A stretch of DNA of 64,000 nt, taken from positions 221,534,484 through 221,598,483 of the forward strand of contig CAXKWD010000001.1 of assembly GCA_964059195.1 (NCBI GenBank), read 5' to 3'. The stretch comes from Ectobius pallidus (taxonomy: Eukaryota > Arthropoda > Insecta > Blattodea > Ectobiidae). The notes beneath the pieces are model-generated. The model made no database searches and had not been told where the DNA came from. It saw nothing but the letters and a program-made list of their open reading frames with translations. Both the position numbers and the translations under genes were made by a program. Numbering within the stretch: position 1 is the first letter of the stretch; each line of letters opens with the position of its first letter. Positions 11,506 through 24,097 of the stretch are shown one piece after another.

Positions 11506-12140
11506 TAGACCTGGAATTTTAGGCTCTAAAAATTAGTTTTAGGCACCTAAAATAGACTTTTAAAACAAGTAAATAGGCTTTTAAAAGAAAAAAATAAACA
11601 CTTAAAATGTGCTTTAAAAATGTGTAGATGGACAGAAAATAGACTTTAAAATATTACAATACACACTTAAACTGTAACATGGTCTTTTTTGACTGCAAGA
11701 AACGTGGTATACCTATTCTTAACAGAATTAACTGCAAAAATTAGCAATCACGAACTATATTCACTTAAACAGATGTTCTTTCACTGGTGACTTGACACAG
11801 TAGTCCTTTCCCCTTAATCCTCCCCCTCCCCCTCCTCAGTCAGCATTCTTTTAGCGACAGTTGTTTGGAATAATCATACTTCTGTGAAAACCCACCTCTG
11901 CTGTTCTGCTTTTCATTGAGGGATGTCCATTATAAGATTCTAAAAATTACAGAAGTTGAATTTTATTTTAATCGTACAAAATAGGCATTTTAGGCACTAA
12001 AATAGTAAAATAGGCTCTAAAGATCCAAATAGGCATTTTAGGGCACTATAAAACTCTATAAATGCAAGTGATTTATCATGAAACGTCCATATATTTAAAA
12101 AATTTCCAAAATAGGCATTTGCCTTAAAATCCCAGGTCTA
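11506..12140. mobile_element. hAT-like element, family N2 copy 2
   Basis: Termini TAGACCTGGAATTTTAG and TAAAATCCCAGGTCTA pair as inverted repeats. The interior is the reverse of 6016-6636 throughout. The flanking 8-mers agree poorly (5 of 8), so the target duplication has decayed or the edge differs. Confidence 0.8.
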
Positions 12141-13405
12141 ATTGTTCCATGAATTTATAGGGTATTAATGTAGAAATAGCTTGTTGTATTATTTAATGTG
12201 TCTAGTTGTATGTATGTATGTATAGCTGGTATAGGCCTAAGTAAATCTTAGCTATTTCGTAATGTGTCATACAATGTCAGAGCCAGTAAAGTAAATCGTC
12301 ATAAGCTAATCTCTAGGTGGAAATAAATTTAGATGAATGTAATACAAAGCTTAAGTAATGGAAACATACATTGCTACTAATATCAGGGCCTTCTTTCTCC
12401 GGTAGCAATATTTCTTGGGATGTGGAGACAGTGGCAATAAAATGAATCAAATCCCAGACGCTGATAGCGGAGTCAAGGGTCCACAAGACCATTTCAATAA
12501 ATAACCCTACGCTGCTTCCCTTCTTAAGAGTTACTGATTCTGGAAGCTTTTCTTGGAAGCAGTTGTGGCATAACGTTATTTATTAATGTTATTATCGTCC
12601 ACATATAATTGATTGCATTGTGTTGTCTTCTTTCTTGTGTAAAAAGGACATTGGTTTCGTTATAGGGTGGGAATGTTCTTATAACAGTACTACAGTAGGC
12701 CCAGGGGCGTATCCAAGATATTTTTACGTGAGGGGCTATTTGTTAGTTTTGTAATAATGCATTATATTTCCTCGATATTAAAATATTTGTGCATATTTAA
12801 CCAATTTGTCACATTTCTAATGGCATATTATGCCAGATTTTAAATATTGTGCATATCTCTGTTAGTTAAAAAAATGTTCAGCTATTTGGCTAAGTGAATG
12901 TTTTGGGAACCGAATATACATTTTGTTGATAGTAATTACATAGCCTAATTTTTTTTGTAACCGATTATATAAAATTAAAGCAGCGTTTTATTCATTAGTT
13001 TTCAATTTACTAAAATTTATTGCAAAAACCTTGTTTTATTTTAAATTTTTGTGTAATTTATACAACATACCATTTTTTTAGATTCATTATGTAATTCAGC
13101 CAACAACAAAACATCTAGTACAGTATTAAATTTACTTAAATGATTCAGCATAGGTCATTTTTCCGGAGCATTTTTACAAATTTCAGGTAAATATTCGATG
13201 TTAGGCTGAATTTTGTAAATACTTAGACAAAGACGTAATGGCGTTTCATGAGTCAGAATGTGCAATTAAACTGTCTACTATTTGTCAAAATAAAATGTCC
13301 TTCTGAATAAGCCCTTGAGTAGGCCTACCATCAAGAAGTCGCTCCGCAGCACTTGTGTAGGCGGGAATCTGCTAAGAAACGGAATTCAGTTGATGTGGTT
13401 ATAAT
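12141..13405. other. unassigned AT-rich DNA with one hAT-like terminus
   Basis: CAGGGGCGTATCC at 12702 resembles a hAT terminal repeat, but no partner end is seen before 13405. The rest is AT-rich and non-coding. Confidence 0.4.
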
Positions 13406-15185
13406 TAGGATTCGGATGTTTATGACTTAAAAAGTGGAAAGTATGACTGCAGATGTGCCCTCAAAAATGACTAAAAATGACCCAAAAATATAATCTAATA
13501 AAATAACATGTTTTTTAAAAATAAATGTTGCAAATTAAAACATTTAATGGCACTAAATTATTACATCACATTAAATCAATCATATAATCACTTTTTAACA
13601 ATTTATTTTACAGGTGTTTTACAGTTTTACTTGTAAAGAACTTCTATTTTTACAGAATTAGCTACTTTTTGATCGCTTCTTCAGCTCCGAATACTCCTAT
13701 TATTTTGTAGACTTGCGTGTTTGTATAAAATGTGAACAATTGCATTAATTTTTAAATCAAGTTACCTATTAATTACGCATAAAAATTAAATTAAATTACC
13801 GAAGTTTAAGAAAGCATAACCTAGGCATTGTTAAGTAGCCTATAATTATGCTATGTAAGCAGCAGTGATACACATGCCATTAATAATATAAATATCATAA
13901 TTACAATGATAGGGAATAAATCATGGAATTAAGAAAAATAAATAAGAAATATTAAGTAGTGAATATTATATAGGTAAGAGGGAGAATAACATGAGAAGGT
14001 GCGGTAGAATGAGCAAGCCTGGGCCATACCAATTCCGGGGGATTTTCAAGCACGCTAGGTGTCCAGCCATTGAAGAAAAAAGTTTTGAATAGAGATTAAA
14101 GTTACTGAAAAGCAGATTCTGAGTAAAAGAGATGGGAAAGTGTACTTGTATGCATATACTAGGAATGCTATACCATTTCCTGGAATTAAAAATACGTTGG
14201 CATAAAACGTGTCGTTTAGTGAGGGAAGTAGACGCTAAAAACTCAGAACCAATGAGAAAAGAGGTAATATGTGAAAAGAACAAAATTTGTATTAACAGTA
14301 GTTCTTATTTGTTGTTAATAAAATAGGGGTTTTTGGACGAATGAGTGGGAGAGGGAATGGTCACCATGTTCAAACATTCATTCTGTGGACTACCGGCACA
14401 GACGGTAGGCTGGGATCATCATATCTCTTCAATACAGAGGTTGCCATAGGGCTGCCCTCTGTAATTTTTATATTACAAGTATCGGGATTGACCCCGGTAC
14501 TAAGTCTGATTTAAATTAACGTCAGTGAATAGTAGGCATTTTAGGTACGGCTTTATTACAGCCAGTACCAAACTTAGAATCAGTGAAAATACTGTAAGTA
14601 CTGTGGATCGACGAACTTTTACGTGACCAGATAAATATACCAGGTTGCAGCTTGATAAACTAGATACTATTTGATAATTTAGGAGGGAAGTAAGGAGACC
14701 ATTCTGTCGAACAGCCCTTCATCTGAATTACCCCAAGGGAATTAACATTTATAACCCATCCCATTTATACTTGGTGGATAGAATAAACAATTTTCATACC
14801 AGTTTAAAATACACTGTTATTATTTAAATTGGTAATAACGGCCCCCATAATATACCCCACTAAAATATTCTCTGTAGACTAAAGAAGAGAAATTCGATGC
14901 AACCACTGAGTGAGCCGAGGCCAGCCCAAAAACATCGACGAATTGTAAGTACTTTTATAATAACGACCAGTGGGCTGTTACAAGTTATAACGCAAGTATG
15001 ATGTTAAATTACAATTATGATCAAAATATGACCAAGACCATAAAAATGACCAAAATATCACTTTATATGCAAAATAAAAACGGTCCGAATAGGATAACAA
15101 GCGTGCAATTCGTCTTTAATTTGTGTTTGCGGCGAGAATGGAGGTCCGGCTAAAAATATGACATTTCATACACATCCGAACTCTA
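13406..15185. mobile_element. hAT-like element, family N3, long copy
   Basis: Ends TAGGATTCGGATGTTTATGA and, inverted, TAGAGTTCGGATGTGTATGA. Flanking 8-mers GTTATAAT and GCTATAGG agree at 5 of 8. Subterminal DNA repeats phrases such as AAAATGACC. At 1780 bp it is large enough for a transposase, but the open frames at 13966-14283 (-) and 14132-14326 (+) show no recognisable transposase motif. A short relative is at 34785-35198. Confidence 0.6.
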
Positions 15186-15868
15186 GCTATAGGCCTAATG
15201 TTCTGCTACAAGCATTAGAACAGGATCAAATTAGCCTGAGATAGTTTAGCATCAATCATGACATGAATGTAAATAAATACAAGAAAAAAGCATTATGGGA
15301 ACCAAAACAGCCACGGAGTAGAGTGGTGTGGATAGTCTAAAAGTCTAGTCTATATCCTCCATCTATAGGCCTAGTACCTGTGGTAGGGAAAGCAAAATAA
15401 GAGGACGAATTAATAAAAGACAATAGACAATAGCCTTTCTATCGTAAATCACTGTAGACTGTGCATTGTAAATCTTGCCTACGTTGCTAATATATTAATA
15501 CAGTGGAAATTGAAAAGGTCCTGCGCAATTTCTACTTTATAGATCTTAGTACAAAGTCTCCTGTTAAAATAAAGGAGACAGAAAAAAGAAAAGGGGCCTG
15601 TATCCAAGGTGATTTATTGGTTGTTACATCCGACACCAGACGGAGCTGCTTTTACAACCAGGACCCACAGATTTCGCATTGTCTCATAGTTTTTTTTTTT
15701 TTTTTAATATATATTATTTATAGCAGCCCAGCCAAGCAAACATTTTTACTGTTTTCAAAGCAAAACGTAGGCGTGATGTTGTACCGGTGCATTTCAAGAT
15801 AAGCAACTCTCTAGTCACTGAAAAGACTTCAGGATATTGACAGAATGCGAATTTCAACTATATTAAAA
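15186..15868. other. unassigned AT-rich DNA
   Basis: A 99-codon open frame at 15503-15802 (+) contains a poly-F stretch translated from a T-run and no domain. Not called as a gene. Confidence 0.4.
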
Positions 15869-16705
15869 CTAGCATGTGCCCGCGGCTTCGCCCGCGATAA
15901 TTATTTCAAAAATTAAAAATTAAGAGCATAATTGTAAAACCATTATATTTATTAACACCTAAATCACGTGGACTACATACCACGATTTGATAGCATCGTC
16001 TGGTAAAAGCGACCTCAGATTCGAGTTTCTTGGCCCAGAAAACCGCTGTATAGTGAGATTCGTCCAAATAAAACAACGTTTGACCACATTCAGGGCTTAT
16101 AACATTCAAGCGATCGCGAAAGTTTAATTTCCAAGGTATGACAAAAATAGCGAAAGCCAACTGTAATTGATTTGACATTGAAATGTATAACTGAAAACTT
16201 ATGTTTTGAATACGCCAAAAATGCACGTTTTTTGCCCGTTTTTCACTCATGACTCACGAACGAAAACTAAAATTAAAATCCCGGCTTCGAGGTGCATTTT
16301 CCGACCCTTCAGCCCACCTATGTTTAAAATGTCAGATCTCTGCGTTCAGTAGATTTCGCTGGACATCGAGGACAATTCCTTTTATTAATATAGATAATAT
16401 GAATTATAATGATACCTTCTCTAATTTGTCAAACATCCATTTCATTTAATCCAAACCCACCTATACCATTGGCAACAATATGTTCTGTGAATTTGTTTCG
16501 ATAATTCTATGTAAAAAGGGATTAAGTATTTTCAAAAACATTTAATTTTTGGCATTTAGAATCAGAATTTTTCAAAATCCTTTCTTAGTGAGCACCTACA
16601 TTGTGAAACAAAGGTACTGTCAAAATTCCAAGTCTCTACCTGTTATAGTTTAGGCTGTACGTTGATTCCTGTCAGTCAGGACAAAGCCTTTTATATATAT
16701 AGAGA
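15869..16705 (-). mobile_element. chimeric Helitron A/B, copy 1
   Basis: On the minus strand it starts with the family B head TCTCTATATATATAAAAGGC, changes at about 16390 to a second Helitron head (TCTATATTAATAAAAGGAAT), and ends GCGGGCGAAGCCGCGGGC ACATG CTAG followed by T. The copy at 26248-27137 has the same order, the same internal junction and the same end at a different locus. The family B remainder after the junction is absent in both. No protein coding. Confidence 0.85.
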
Positions 16706-17465
16706 TTAATTTCCTAGGAGTTTATTTAAGCTTTAGGATACAATAGTTTTACTTAAATTTTAAACAAAACAACGCAGAATTACTCGAAAGAAAAATTAAA
16801 ATTCGTGTGAAATTAACATAACATGAAACAGACTATGTACTTAATCATTGTGTAAATTATTTTCTTAGCAGTCCGCCACGAATTTATAATGTGCTTGGGA
16901 AATTGAGTCTCAGGCAATTAAGGGTTAATCTTTGAGGTTATGAAGAGATGGCTAGGTTAGGTATAAAATTAAATAAAATAAAAAAATGCAATGACGCGTT
17001 TAACTCACATAACTTTCTCTACCCTAAAGAATACGAAATACAACTTTTTCACTTCAAGTAAGTCGGTTCATCTCATCTTTGGAACATCTACAGTATAAGT
17101 ATTTTAAAAAAACCAATGTGAAATTTTTTCTTTTTCATTAAATTATAAGCTTTAGATATTTAAAAAAAATAAACTATTAATGTTAAATGAATGATTTTAG
17201 ATAGTGTTGTTCATATTACCAACCATCCTGATCTAAATAGCTTAAACAACAAACAATTTAGGTCTAAAATTAGAAAATTTATATAATTATTACTTCTGTT
17301 ATCTACTATTACTGTTATAACATTTTTCATATTAAACTTTAAAATTTGGATAGAACTTAATTTCTTTGTTTTTTACTAAAATTTGAACAAATAAATTGTT
17401 ATGTATTATTATTGTAATACCTCGTACCTTTGTATTGTAAATAGAACATGTTCTAACCTTTTATA
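16706..17465. other. unassigned AT-rich DNA
   Basis: No gene or repeat boundary recognised in this 760-bp block. Confidence 0.4.
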
Positions 17466-18179
17466 CAATGAGTCCCACGCAAGAGTTGGCCAATGACGCG
17501 GGTTTCTGCGTCGCGGCTGGCACAGCTCCAACTCCCGAGCGATCGGGTGAAATATCTACGCAAATAATGCCGCGGTCGTTGTAATGATTCAGGTTATAAC
17601 ATTTACAGTTAAAATTACAATGAAAATAGCCACGTACTTCATCACAAGAGATGATGGAAATGTCCTCCTCTTGCATCCAGACAATACTGGCACCTTTTTA
17701 GCAAATTTTCTTTCACGCGCATAAGTTCAGCTTACGAGACAGAGTTCATTTCTCATGTGATAGGCCTTTGTGATATTGTCATCAAGTTCTTCTAACAGTA
17801 TGTAAATATTATTTATGGGGAAACTTGAAAAATAAAGTGTATAGGTCAATTTCCCATACACAAGAAGAACTTAAAGACAATATCACAAGAGAAATTAACT
17901 CTATCTCGGAAGCTGAACTTACGCGAGTGAAAGAAAATTCCCTAAAAAAAGGTGTCAGTGTTGTGCTTATGCAAGAGGAGGACATTTCCAACATCTCTTG
18001 TGATAAGGTACGTGGTTATTTTCGTTGTAATTTTGACTGTAAATGTGAAAACCTGAATCATTACACCAACCGCGGCATTATTTGCGTAGATATTTCACCC
18101 GATCGCTCGGGAGTTGGAGCTGTGCCAGCCGCGACGCAGAAACCCGCGTCATTGGCCAACTCTTGCGTGGGACTCACTG
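17466..18179. mobile_element. Tc1/mariner-derived foldback element
   Basis: Perfect TA flanks and inverted ends (AGTCCCACGCAAGAGTTGGC on the left). The arms, roughly 17466-17815 and 17840-18179, are near-palindromic. The right arm reads in frame as QEELKDNITREINSISEAEL followed by TRVKENSLKKG, which fits the last helices of Tc1/mariner transposases (the LK.xI..EI..I...L.RV..N pattern). The catalytic DDE region is absent, so no transposase can be made. Beyond the stop-free fusion the frame runs through terminal-repeat sequence. Confidence 0.75.
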
Positions 18180-18371
18180 TACATAATATTTTGTCATACT
18201 TCTCCAAATTATGTAGGGCCTATTGTTTTAAGTAATTATTTAGTATAAGTTTTTCTAATATATTGAACTGAACCACCCCCGAACACAAGCCTGCTTCTTC
18301 GGGTGGTGTATCAACTTATGTATGTATTTTTCGTGTAATTTGGAACAATAAATTGTAAATTGTAAATTGTA

Positions 18372-18600
18372 AATATGATATTAACAAATACACCGAAAAA
18401 TAATCACTCAGAAATATTGCGGAAGTTATCAAGGAAACGGCATTTCAGTGGCTGCCATTTTTAAACGATAACTACCCGTAACTGTAACAGTTTGATTAAT
18501 TTTGAAAATAGTACGCAATTGTAGAAGTAGTCAATAAAGGGTATGTCAGATTGCAAGATTGTAGAGCAATTCATTGCTGAGAAAAAAAAATCCCTTTAGG
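18372..18600 (+). repeat. dispersed repeat X, copy 1, 5' part
   Basis: Shares GATATTAACAAA, AAAATAATCACTCAGAAATA, GTAACTGTAACAGTTTGATT and AGAGCAATTCATTGCTGAG with 63455-63690 in the same order. In copy 2 the next sequence matches 19262-19343 of this copy directly, so about 660 bp here is extra, or was lost there. Confidence 0.7.
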
Positions 18601-19261
18601 CAGGCCTACCGGCTGAGGTAGATTTCGAAGTGCTTTTGGTTTAATTTACTGTCGCTGCGTAGCACTCTTCATCTTTAGCCTTGCCATGACAAACCCGCAA
18701 TAATAACTGCAAAAAAAGAGGAAAGAGCACTTTTTCAAACGTTCAAATCTCGCCTTATATGAGAACTATCAATAAACAAGTTATTGATTTGTAGAGTACT
18801 CATCAAGAGCTTTTCAACGATACCCCACAAGACGTGGTTTCAAAAATTTTGAAATTCCATCCCCCACCTCCACTCGTACCAACAAAACCCCCGAATCGTT
18901 GGTGTCACTGTGAACTCCATAGGGAGTACTCTAATTTATTCAAACAAAGTTTCCCTCTATACTTCATAGGGGCCGAGATATAAATGTTTTAAAAATTCAA
19001 CCTCCTCCCCCGACCACCTCCTTGGGCCAATTTTGCTCATTAACGAACTTGTCCGAACTATTGGGCCTAGAAATAACATAATAAAATTTGGTTCAAATAT
19101 CTTCAAAATTACGGCCGCTAGCGTGTAAAGATGTATATATGTATATAACACAATTTTTTATTTTTTTTGAACTGGCGGTGGTTTCGTACTTAGGGAGGCA
19201 TGAAACGTAAAGATATGAAAGAATTTTTCGAAAGTCATGACATGGTATCGATTGCAATAGG
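18601..19261. other. unassigned DNA separating the two parts of repeat X
   Basis: Present here and missing at the corresponding place in the 63.5-kb copy. Overlapping antisense open frames at 18957-19320 lack any domain. Confidence 0.4.
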
Positions 19262-19343
19262 TTAAAAAAATGAATTTCACCTATTTCTTGCCTCTGAATT
19301 TCACCAAAAACTGTATGCACCCTTCCCTCCCCCCCCCTTAAAT
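19262..19343 (+). repeat. dispersed repeat X, copy 1, 3' part
   Basis: TGAATTTCAC…CTGTATGCACCC then a C-run and TTAAA matches 63690-63755. Confidence 0.6.
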
Positions 19344-19852
19344 TAAGTAGGGTAGCTTATTATTTTTCTCAACTAGACCTCTGCTGGTTTAGAGTAATTT
19401 ATAGTAGGTAGATTTTTCTTTTCTTAACGATGGCAGCGGAGGTGTGAAACAGACCATGTAGTTTTGGCAGTGTTTCTCAGCTGCTTTCTTTTGTTTGTGA
19501 GGTAAGTGTGAGAATGATCCCATACAGACTGCAAGTAAAAATTCACTTCTCTCAGACACCTGCATTTTTATAGCACAGTATTTTTTCCAAGGCGTCAGAA
19601 CATATACAAACTGTATTTCAGTTATTGTTTTATTGTTGTTCTGCAGTTTTATGGTTTGCCAAAGTTAGATTGCAGTAATATCCTTTACATGAGATCCAGT
19701 TACAAGATACAGGGTGTGCCAAAATGTAATAAACTGCTCAAATGAGAGGCTAGACTTTATAAAAAAAACACTGTAGGCCTGTATCGTCGTCGTTAAGGCT
19801 GAAGACACTAAGTCCAAAATCTTAGTTTTGAGATACAGCTGTTTTATAGTTA
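19344..19852. other. unassigned DNA with a single Tc1-like terminus
   Basis: TACAGGGTGTGCCAAAATG at about 19711 looks like a Tc1/mariner end after a TA, but I found no inverted partner. Confidence 0.35.
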
Positions 19853-20720
19853 GAATAAAATCAGGTAAACTGATGTAAAAAAGTGCCAGTATGTTTTTTT
19901 TAATCAGTTATGACTGCAATTATGATATGCAGAATGTGTTTTTTTTTAAATTGATTTCCAAGTTAAGCTCCAGATTTATTCATTAAGCAGGGCTTACGGA
20001 AGAAGAAAGGTCTACCATCTCGGCCACCTGGGTCATTTTAACGGTCTAGTTGGATAAGCGCATGTAAATCAATATGTTTTTTTGTCCTAGCTACCTGTAT
20101 TTTAATTTCTAAGGCCTTATACGATCACAGTAAAACAATAGGCTATGTTGTCAAGATAACTGATTTTCATTTTTTTTAATAAATTCTTTCGAATACGTAT
20201 ATTACCATAAAATAGACACTAAATTGAGCATTACTCCGAAACAGGTCAACCGATTTTATCCATTATGAATAGACGTCTTCCCATGGACATTATAAATGTG
20301 TATACCAAGTTTCATAAAAATCCGGTAAAGCGTATTTGAGTTACCGCGTCTTTAAAATATACACTAAATTGGGTTTTACTCCGGTACCGGTCAACAGATT
20401 AGGTTCAAATTCAATAAGGCACTTCTTATGGACGTCATAAATGGGTAGCCTATACCAAGTTTCATGGAAATCCGATACAGCGTATTTGAGTGATGGCGCC
20501 TATTAAAATAGGCACTAAATTGGGCATTACTCCGGTACCGGTGAACCGATTTGGTTCAATATCAATAGGGTTCTTCCCATGGACATTATAAATGTGTTTT
20601 CCAAGTTTCATGAAAATCCGAAAAAGCGTATTTGAGTTATGGTGCGTACAGACAGACGGACAGACATTTTTTCGTCCACCACACAATCTCATAAAGTACC
20701 ATACTGGCACTTAATAAACC
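19853..20720 (-). repeat. interspersed repeat family A, copy 3 (three monomers, SINE scar)
   Basis: Minus-strand copy with three tandem monomers (about 20200-20340, 20341-20500, 20501-20660), each containing the CATGAAACTTGGTATAC-like core and CGGTTGACCGGTAC-like block. At 20015-20045 a 30-odd-bp remnant of SINE S1 (GGTGGCCGAGATGG) sits at the same point where copy 6 carries a longer SINE. Ends with AAGTGCCAGTATG on both sides in inverted orientation. Confidence 0.8.
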
Positions 20721-20780
20721 ATTGCTTGTATGGACCTGATGAAAATAGAAGTTTTAGTTACTGGAAATGGTCGGGATATC

Positions 20781-21044
20781 AATTGAATCGGCATATGCTA
20801 AAAGGGCCTCAGTCCAAGCAACTCAGTTTGGAGAATACGAAAAAAAACTCTTTCTAAGCAATACTAATTCTTTTTTAAACTAATTAACTTTACTGGAAGG
20901 TATTACTTACCTCAACATTACCCTTTTTTACTATATTAACATTTTTACACGAGAACCTTTTAGTGTATAAAATGCCATTTTCATGCCTAACTCAGTTTGC
21001 CATTTTTTGTGACTCAGGCCCTTTTAGCATGTGCCGATTCAATT
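20781..21044. mobile_element. MITE with about 35-bp terminal inverted repeats
   Basis: Left end AATTGAATCGGCATATGCTA, right end its inverse with one or two changes (…AGCATGTGCCGATTCAATT), continuing inward through AAAAGGGCCT. 264 bp, AT-rich, non-coding. Superfamily not assigned; the target duplication is not clear. Confidence 0.65.
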
Positions 21045-21502
21045 AGTGAGTTCTATCTGCCTGTATAAAGCATCGTCAGCCATTTTGTAATTATGGGTGA
21101 GACATTCTAGCATATTATGACAACTGCCTTTGTTCAGTACATAGCCTATCATAAATAATGAACTAGAACTCTTCTGCTCATTCTGTGAAATTTACTAGAA
21201 CTTCTCCTCCGTACTACATGGAAAACATTAGCCTATATAAAATTTATTTTAAATATTTAAAATTTGTTTTTCAAAATTTATTACGTGTGGGACAATATTT
21301 GGACATCGATTTTCATGGTGCACAAAATCAGTTCATTTGCTGATCTGCTATTAATGTTAGGGTCTTAATGTTGTTATTAATGAAGGTATGAGGGATTAAA
21401 TACAAATTATAAACTGTTTAGCAAAATTATAAAACTGTTTTTTTAGAAAAAAATATTTTTCCTTGACCTTTTTTTAAGTGGTAAATAATAATTATAATAG
21501 TT

Positions 21503-21960
21503 CTTTCTTCTTCTCTTTCTTTTTCGTAGTTTTACCTCTCCCTTTTAGGATTTAAGCGACCCAAGCCGCCCGGGCCTTACAGGGCCGCGACCTGTCGGGA
21601 GAGGGATTACCTTTGGATCACATACATGCTTTTTTGACCAGACAAGGACATGGAGGGCCTCCCCGGATGAGTGATCAGCCCAACGCGGGGCCACCTCCGA
21701 GACAACACGAACACATAGGACGATACACACCATTCACACACACACTCACTCAGAACAAGGCGAGGATGGGGATGAAGATGATAATGACGGCCAGATGATA
21801 TCCGGGGACCACAAGGGCCTAAAGTTACCTGACATTTGTCTCACAGGTGAGGGAAAACCCCGGAAAAAACCTCACCTAGGTAACTTGTCCCGACCAGGAA
21901 TCGAACCCGGGCCCGCTGCGTGAGAGGATTGAACGCATCCCCTGAGCCACAGCGGTGGAC
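21503..21960 (-). mobile_element. tRNA-derived SINE, family S6, first duplicated copy
   Basis: On the minus strand: CCGCTGTGGCTCAGGGGATG (box A), GGGTTCGATTCCTGG (box B), then a body containing AACCTCACC-type segments and a purine-rich tail. It lacks the right-hand target duplication because the tandem-duplication junction is there. Confidence 0.85.
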
Positions 21961-22218
21961 GATTTTAAATATTTAAAATTTGTTTTTCAAAATTTATTAC
22001 GTGTGGGACAATATTTGGACATCGATTTTCATGGTGCACAAAATCAGTTCATTTGCTGATCTGCTATTATTGTTAGGGTCTTAATGTTGTTATTAATGAA
22101 GGTATGAGGGATTAAATACAAATTATAAACTGTTTAGCAAAATTATAAAACTGTTTTTTTAGAAAAAAATATTTTTCCTTGACCTTTTTTTAAGTGGTAA
22201 ATAATAATTATAATAGTT

Positions 22219-22676
22219 CTTTCTTCTTCTCTTTCTTTTTCGTAGTTTTACCTCTCCCTTTTAGGATTTAAGCGACCCAAGCCGCCCGGGCCTTACAGGG
22301 CCGCGACCTGTCGGGAGAGGGATTACCTTTGGATCACATACATGCTTTTTTGACCAGACAAGGACATGGAGGGCCTCCCCGGATGAGTGATCAGCCCAAT
22401 GCCGGGGCCACCTCCGAGACAACACGAACACATAGGACGATACACACCATTCACACACACACTCACTCAGAACAAGGGAGGATGAGGATGAAGATGATAA
22501 TGACGGCCAGATGATATCCGGGGACCACAAGGGCCTAAAGTTACCTGACATTTGTCTCATAGGTGATGGAAAACCCCGGAAAAAACCTCACCTAGGTAAC
22601 TTGTCCCGACCAGGAATCTAACCCGGGCCCGCTGCGTGAGAGGATTGGACTCATCCCCTGAGCCACAGCGGTGGAC
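22219..22676 (-). mobile_element. tRNA-derived SINE, family S6, second copy with 13-bp TSD
   Basis: Flanked by AATTATAATAGTT at 22206-22218 and 22677-22689, a perfect 13-bp target duplication. Box B has a mutation (GAATCTAACC on the plus strand instead of GAATCGAACC). Confidence 0.9.
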
Positions 22677-22689
22677 AATTATAATAGTT

Positions 22690-23102
22690 GTGTTAATAAA
22701 AATTCTAAGAGTAATTTCAATTTTGTTGTATTTTTTTTTTTTACGTTATCAAATTCCCTTTAATTTCAGAATCGTCCATATTGATACCAAATCTCTAACT
22801 TCTACACAAATTCGCCTGATATTTCCCGTTGAACCTGCATAGACTCTCTAGAAGTCATTATACGCACGCCGAGGTTTCCGGCTACTTGGAATGACTGATG
22901 TGCTTATTACCGGGTCATAAACCCCGTGTCCTTGCGTCATGTATACCCAGTTTCATTGTCATTCTGCCATTAGCCATGTTCGTGCGAGATCCCGGCTCTG
23001 ATTTCACTTTATTATGTCCTGTCTTTTATTTATAGCACAGGTATTAATTTCTAATATGCATGAAATCGTTGTTACTGGAAAGAGGGCTTATCCAACAAAA
23101 TA
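22690..23102. other. unassigned DNA
   Basis: No gene or element boundary recognised. Confidence 0.35.
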
Positions 23103-23857
23103 CAGTGAACGCCGTTTAATATAATCGCGGATAATGTTATCAGTCGGGTAATGTTGTCGCTTTTATAAAATCCCGTACGGATTAATACTGATACATTGAA
23201 AAAAATGCTGTTTGTTGTGATCAAAGATTCGGTTTGTTATCACATTTTCCTTTCTACAGCTTCATTTCCTGGTACTGTACGTCATTCAAAATTTTGTTTT
23301 TAAGGGTTAACTGTAATGTGTTGTGTTGGAAGTAGCGGCACCGTTTCCAGCTCATAGGATGACCAGTTCGAGGGGATGGCATTACCTAACTTTCTCTTTT
23401 AAGCAATAAAACATGTTTCACCCCACAGTTAAGCTGCAGCTTTTGATTTATGAAGATAACAGTGTTTACCTGCTGTGATGGCTAGTGTAAAATGAAAAGA
23501 CAAGGCGTTAGATGTTTTGCTACGCAGTGTTCATCATAGATCAGTATAGACTTCCAAAAACACTCGTAACTCGTAACTGAGTATGGAGTAGGCCTATTGG
23601 TTCCTAAAGGAAAGTAAAAACAATTAAAAACTTTTTTACTCGTTGAAAAATAGTAGCTTGTAGTCTGTTACTGTATTAGCCTATGAGTGGTTCAATGATT
23701 CACAGTAACGTATTATTTTATGAATAAATAGCTTTTCATTCTGTTTTTGTAGTGTATTCTCTTGTGTGTGAATAAATAACCTTCAATTAATTTGTCCGGC
23801 TACTGTTATCAATCGGTTAATTTTATGAGCGGTTAATTTTATAAGCGGCGTGCACTG
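23103..23857. mobile_element. Tigger/pogo-like non-autonomous element
   Basis: TA on both sides (23101-23102, 23858-23859). Ends CAGTGAACGCCGTTTA and, inverted, CAGTGCACGCCGCTTA. The right end repeats GGTTAATTTTAT. TA duplication with CAGT…CCG…TTATA ends is the pattern of pogo/Tigger elements. No transposase frame. A 3' fragment of the same family is at 35612-35982. Confidence 0.75.
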
Positions 23858-23918
23858 TATATGTAGAAATGTTACGTATTCATTAAACCAGGCATATTAT
23901 TACTGTCCTAACATTATC

Positions 23919-24097
23919 TGAGAATATTCCATGAGGAGAATCCCTTTGATGCTGGGCTTCGAACCTGTGTCTTTCGGCTACCCGTGCGGATGAGCTAGTC
24001 AGAGTTGGATTCACAGCACCAGATGAAATCTATGCTTATTGGTCGATCTCATTGAAATACATTTACTCATGTACAATATTGTGAGACACACTAATTA
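23919..24097 (-). mobile_element. tRNA-like repeat family S2, copy 2
   Basis: Antisense. GGCTTCGAACC is a box B inverse and GATGAGCTAGTC part of the box A arm. The shared sequence continues past the tRNA-like part to GAGACACACTAATTAGT, as in 33560-33806, so the tRNA-like segment is internal to a longer repeat. Confidence 0.65.

Larger units (their letters stand above)
21246..22676. repeat. 716-bp tandem duplication (two units)
   Basis: Unit 1 is 21246-21961 and unit 2 is 21962-22676. They are collinear with about ten differences and compensating 1-bp indels, so roughly 98-99% identical. Both contain the same SINE. The junction falls exactly at the SINE's tRNA-head edge of unit 1. Confidence 0.95.

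Noticed and set aside
12702..12714. Complete hAT element at CAGGGGCGTATCC
   Set aside because: Only one terminus visible; reported merely as part of an unassigned stretch.
17825..18235. 136-codon frame as a host gene
   Set aside because: The first half is a Tc1/mariner transposase C-terminus and the second half reads through the palindromic terminal repeat; the mirror image is at 17461-17676.
19490..19510. Second recursive splice site (TTTGTGAG|GTAAGT)
   Set aside because: Pyrimidine tract is acceptable but the acceptor reads GAG, which is disfavoured.
19711..19730. Tc1-like MITE starting TACAGGGTGTGCC
   Set aside because: No inverted partner found within several kb.
22261..22560. 99-codon frame (and its mirror at 21545) as a gene
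   Set aside because: Lies entirely in SINE S6 and both duplicated copies carry it.
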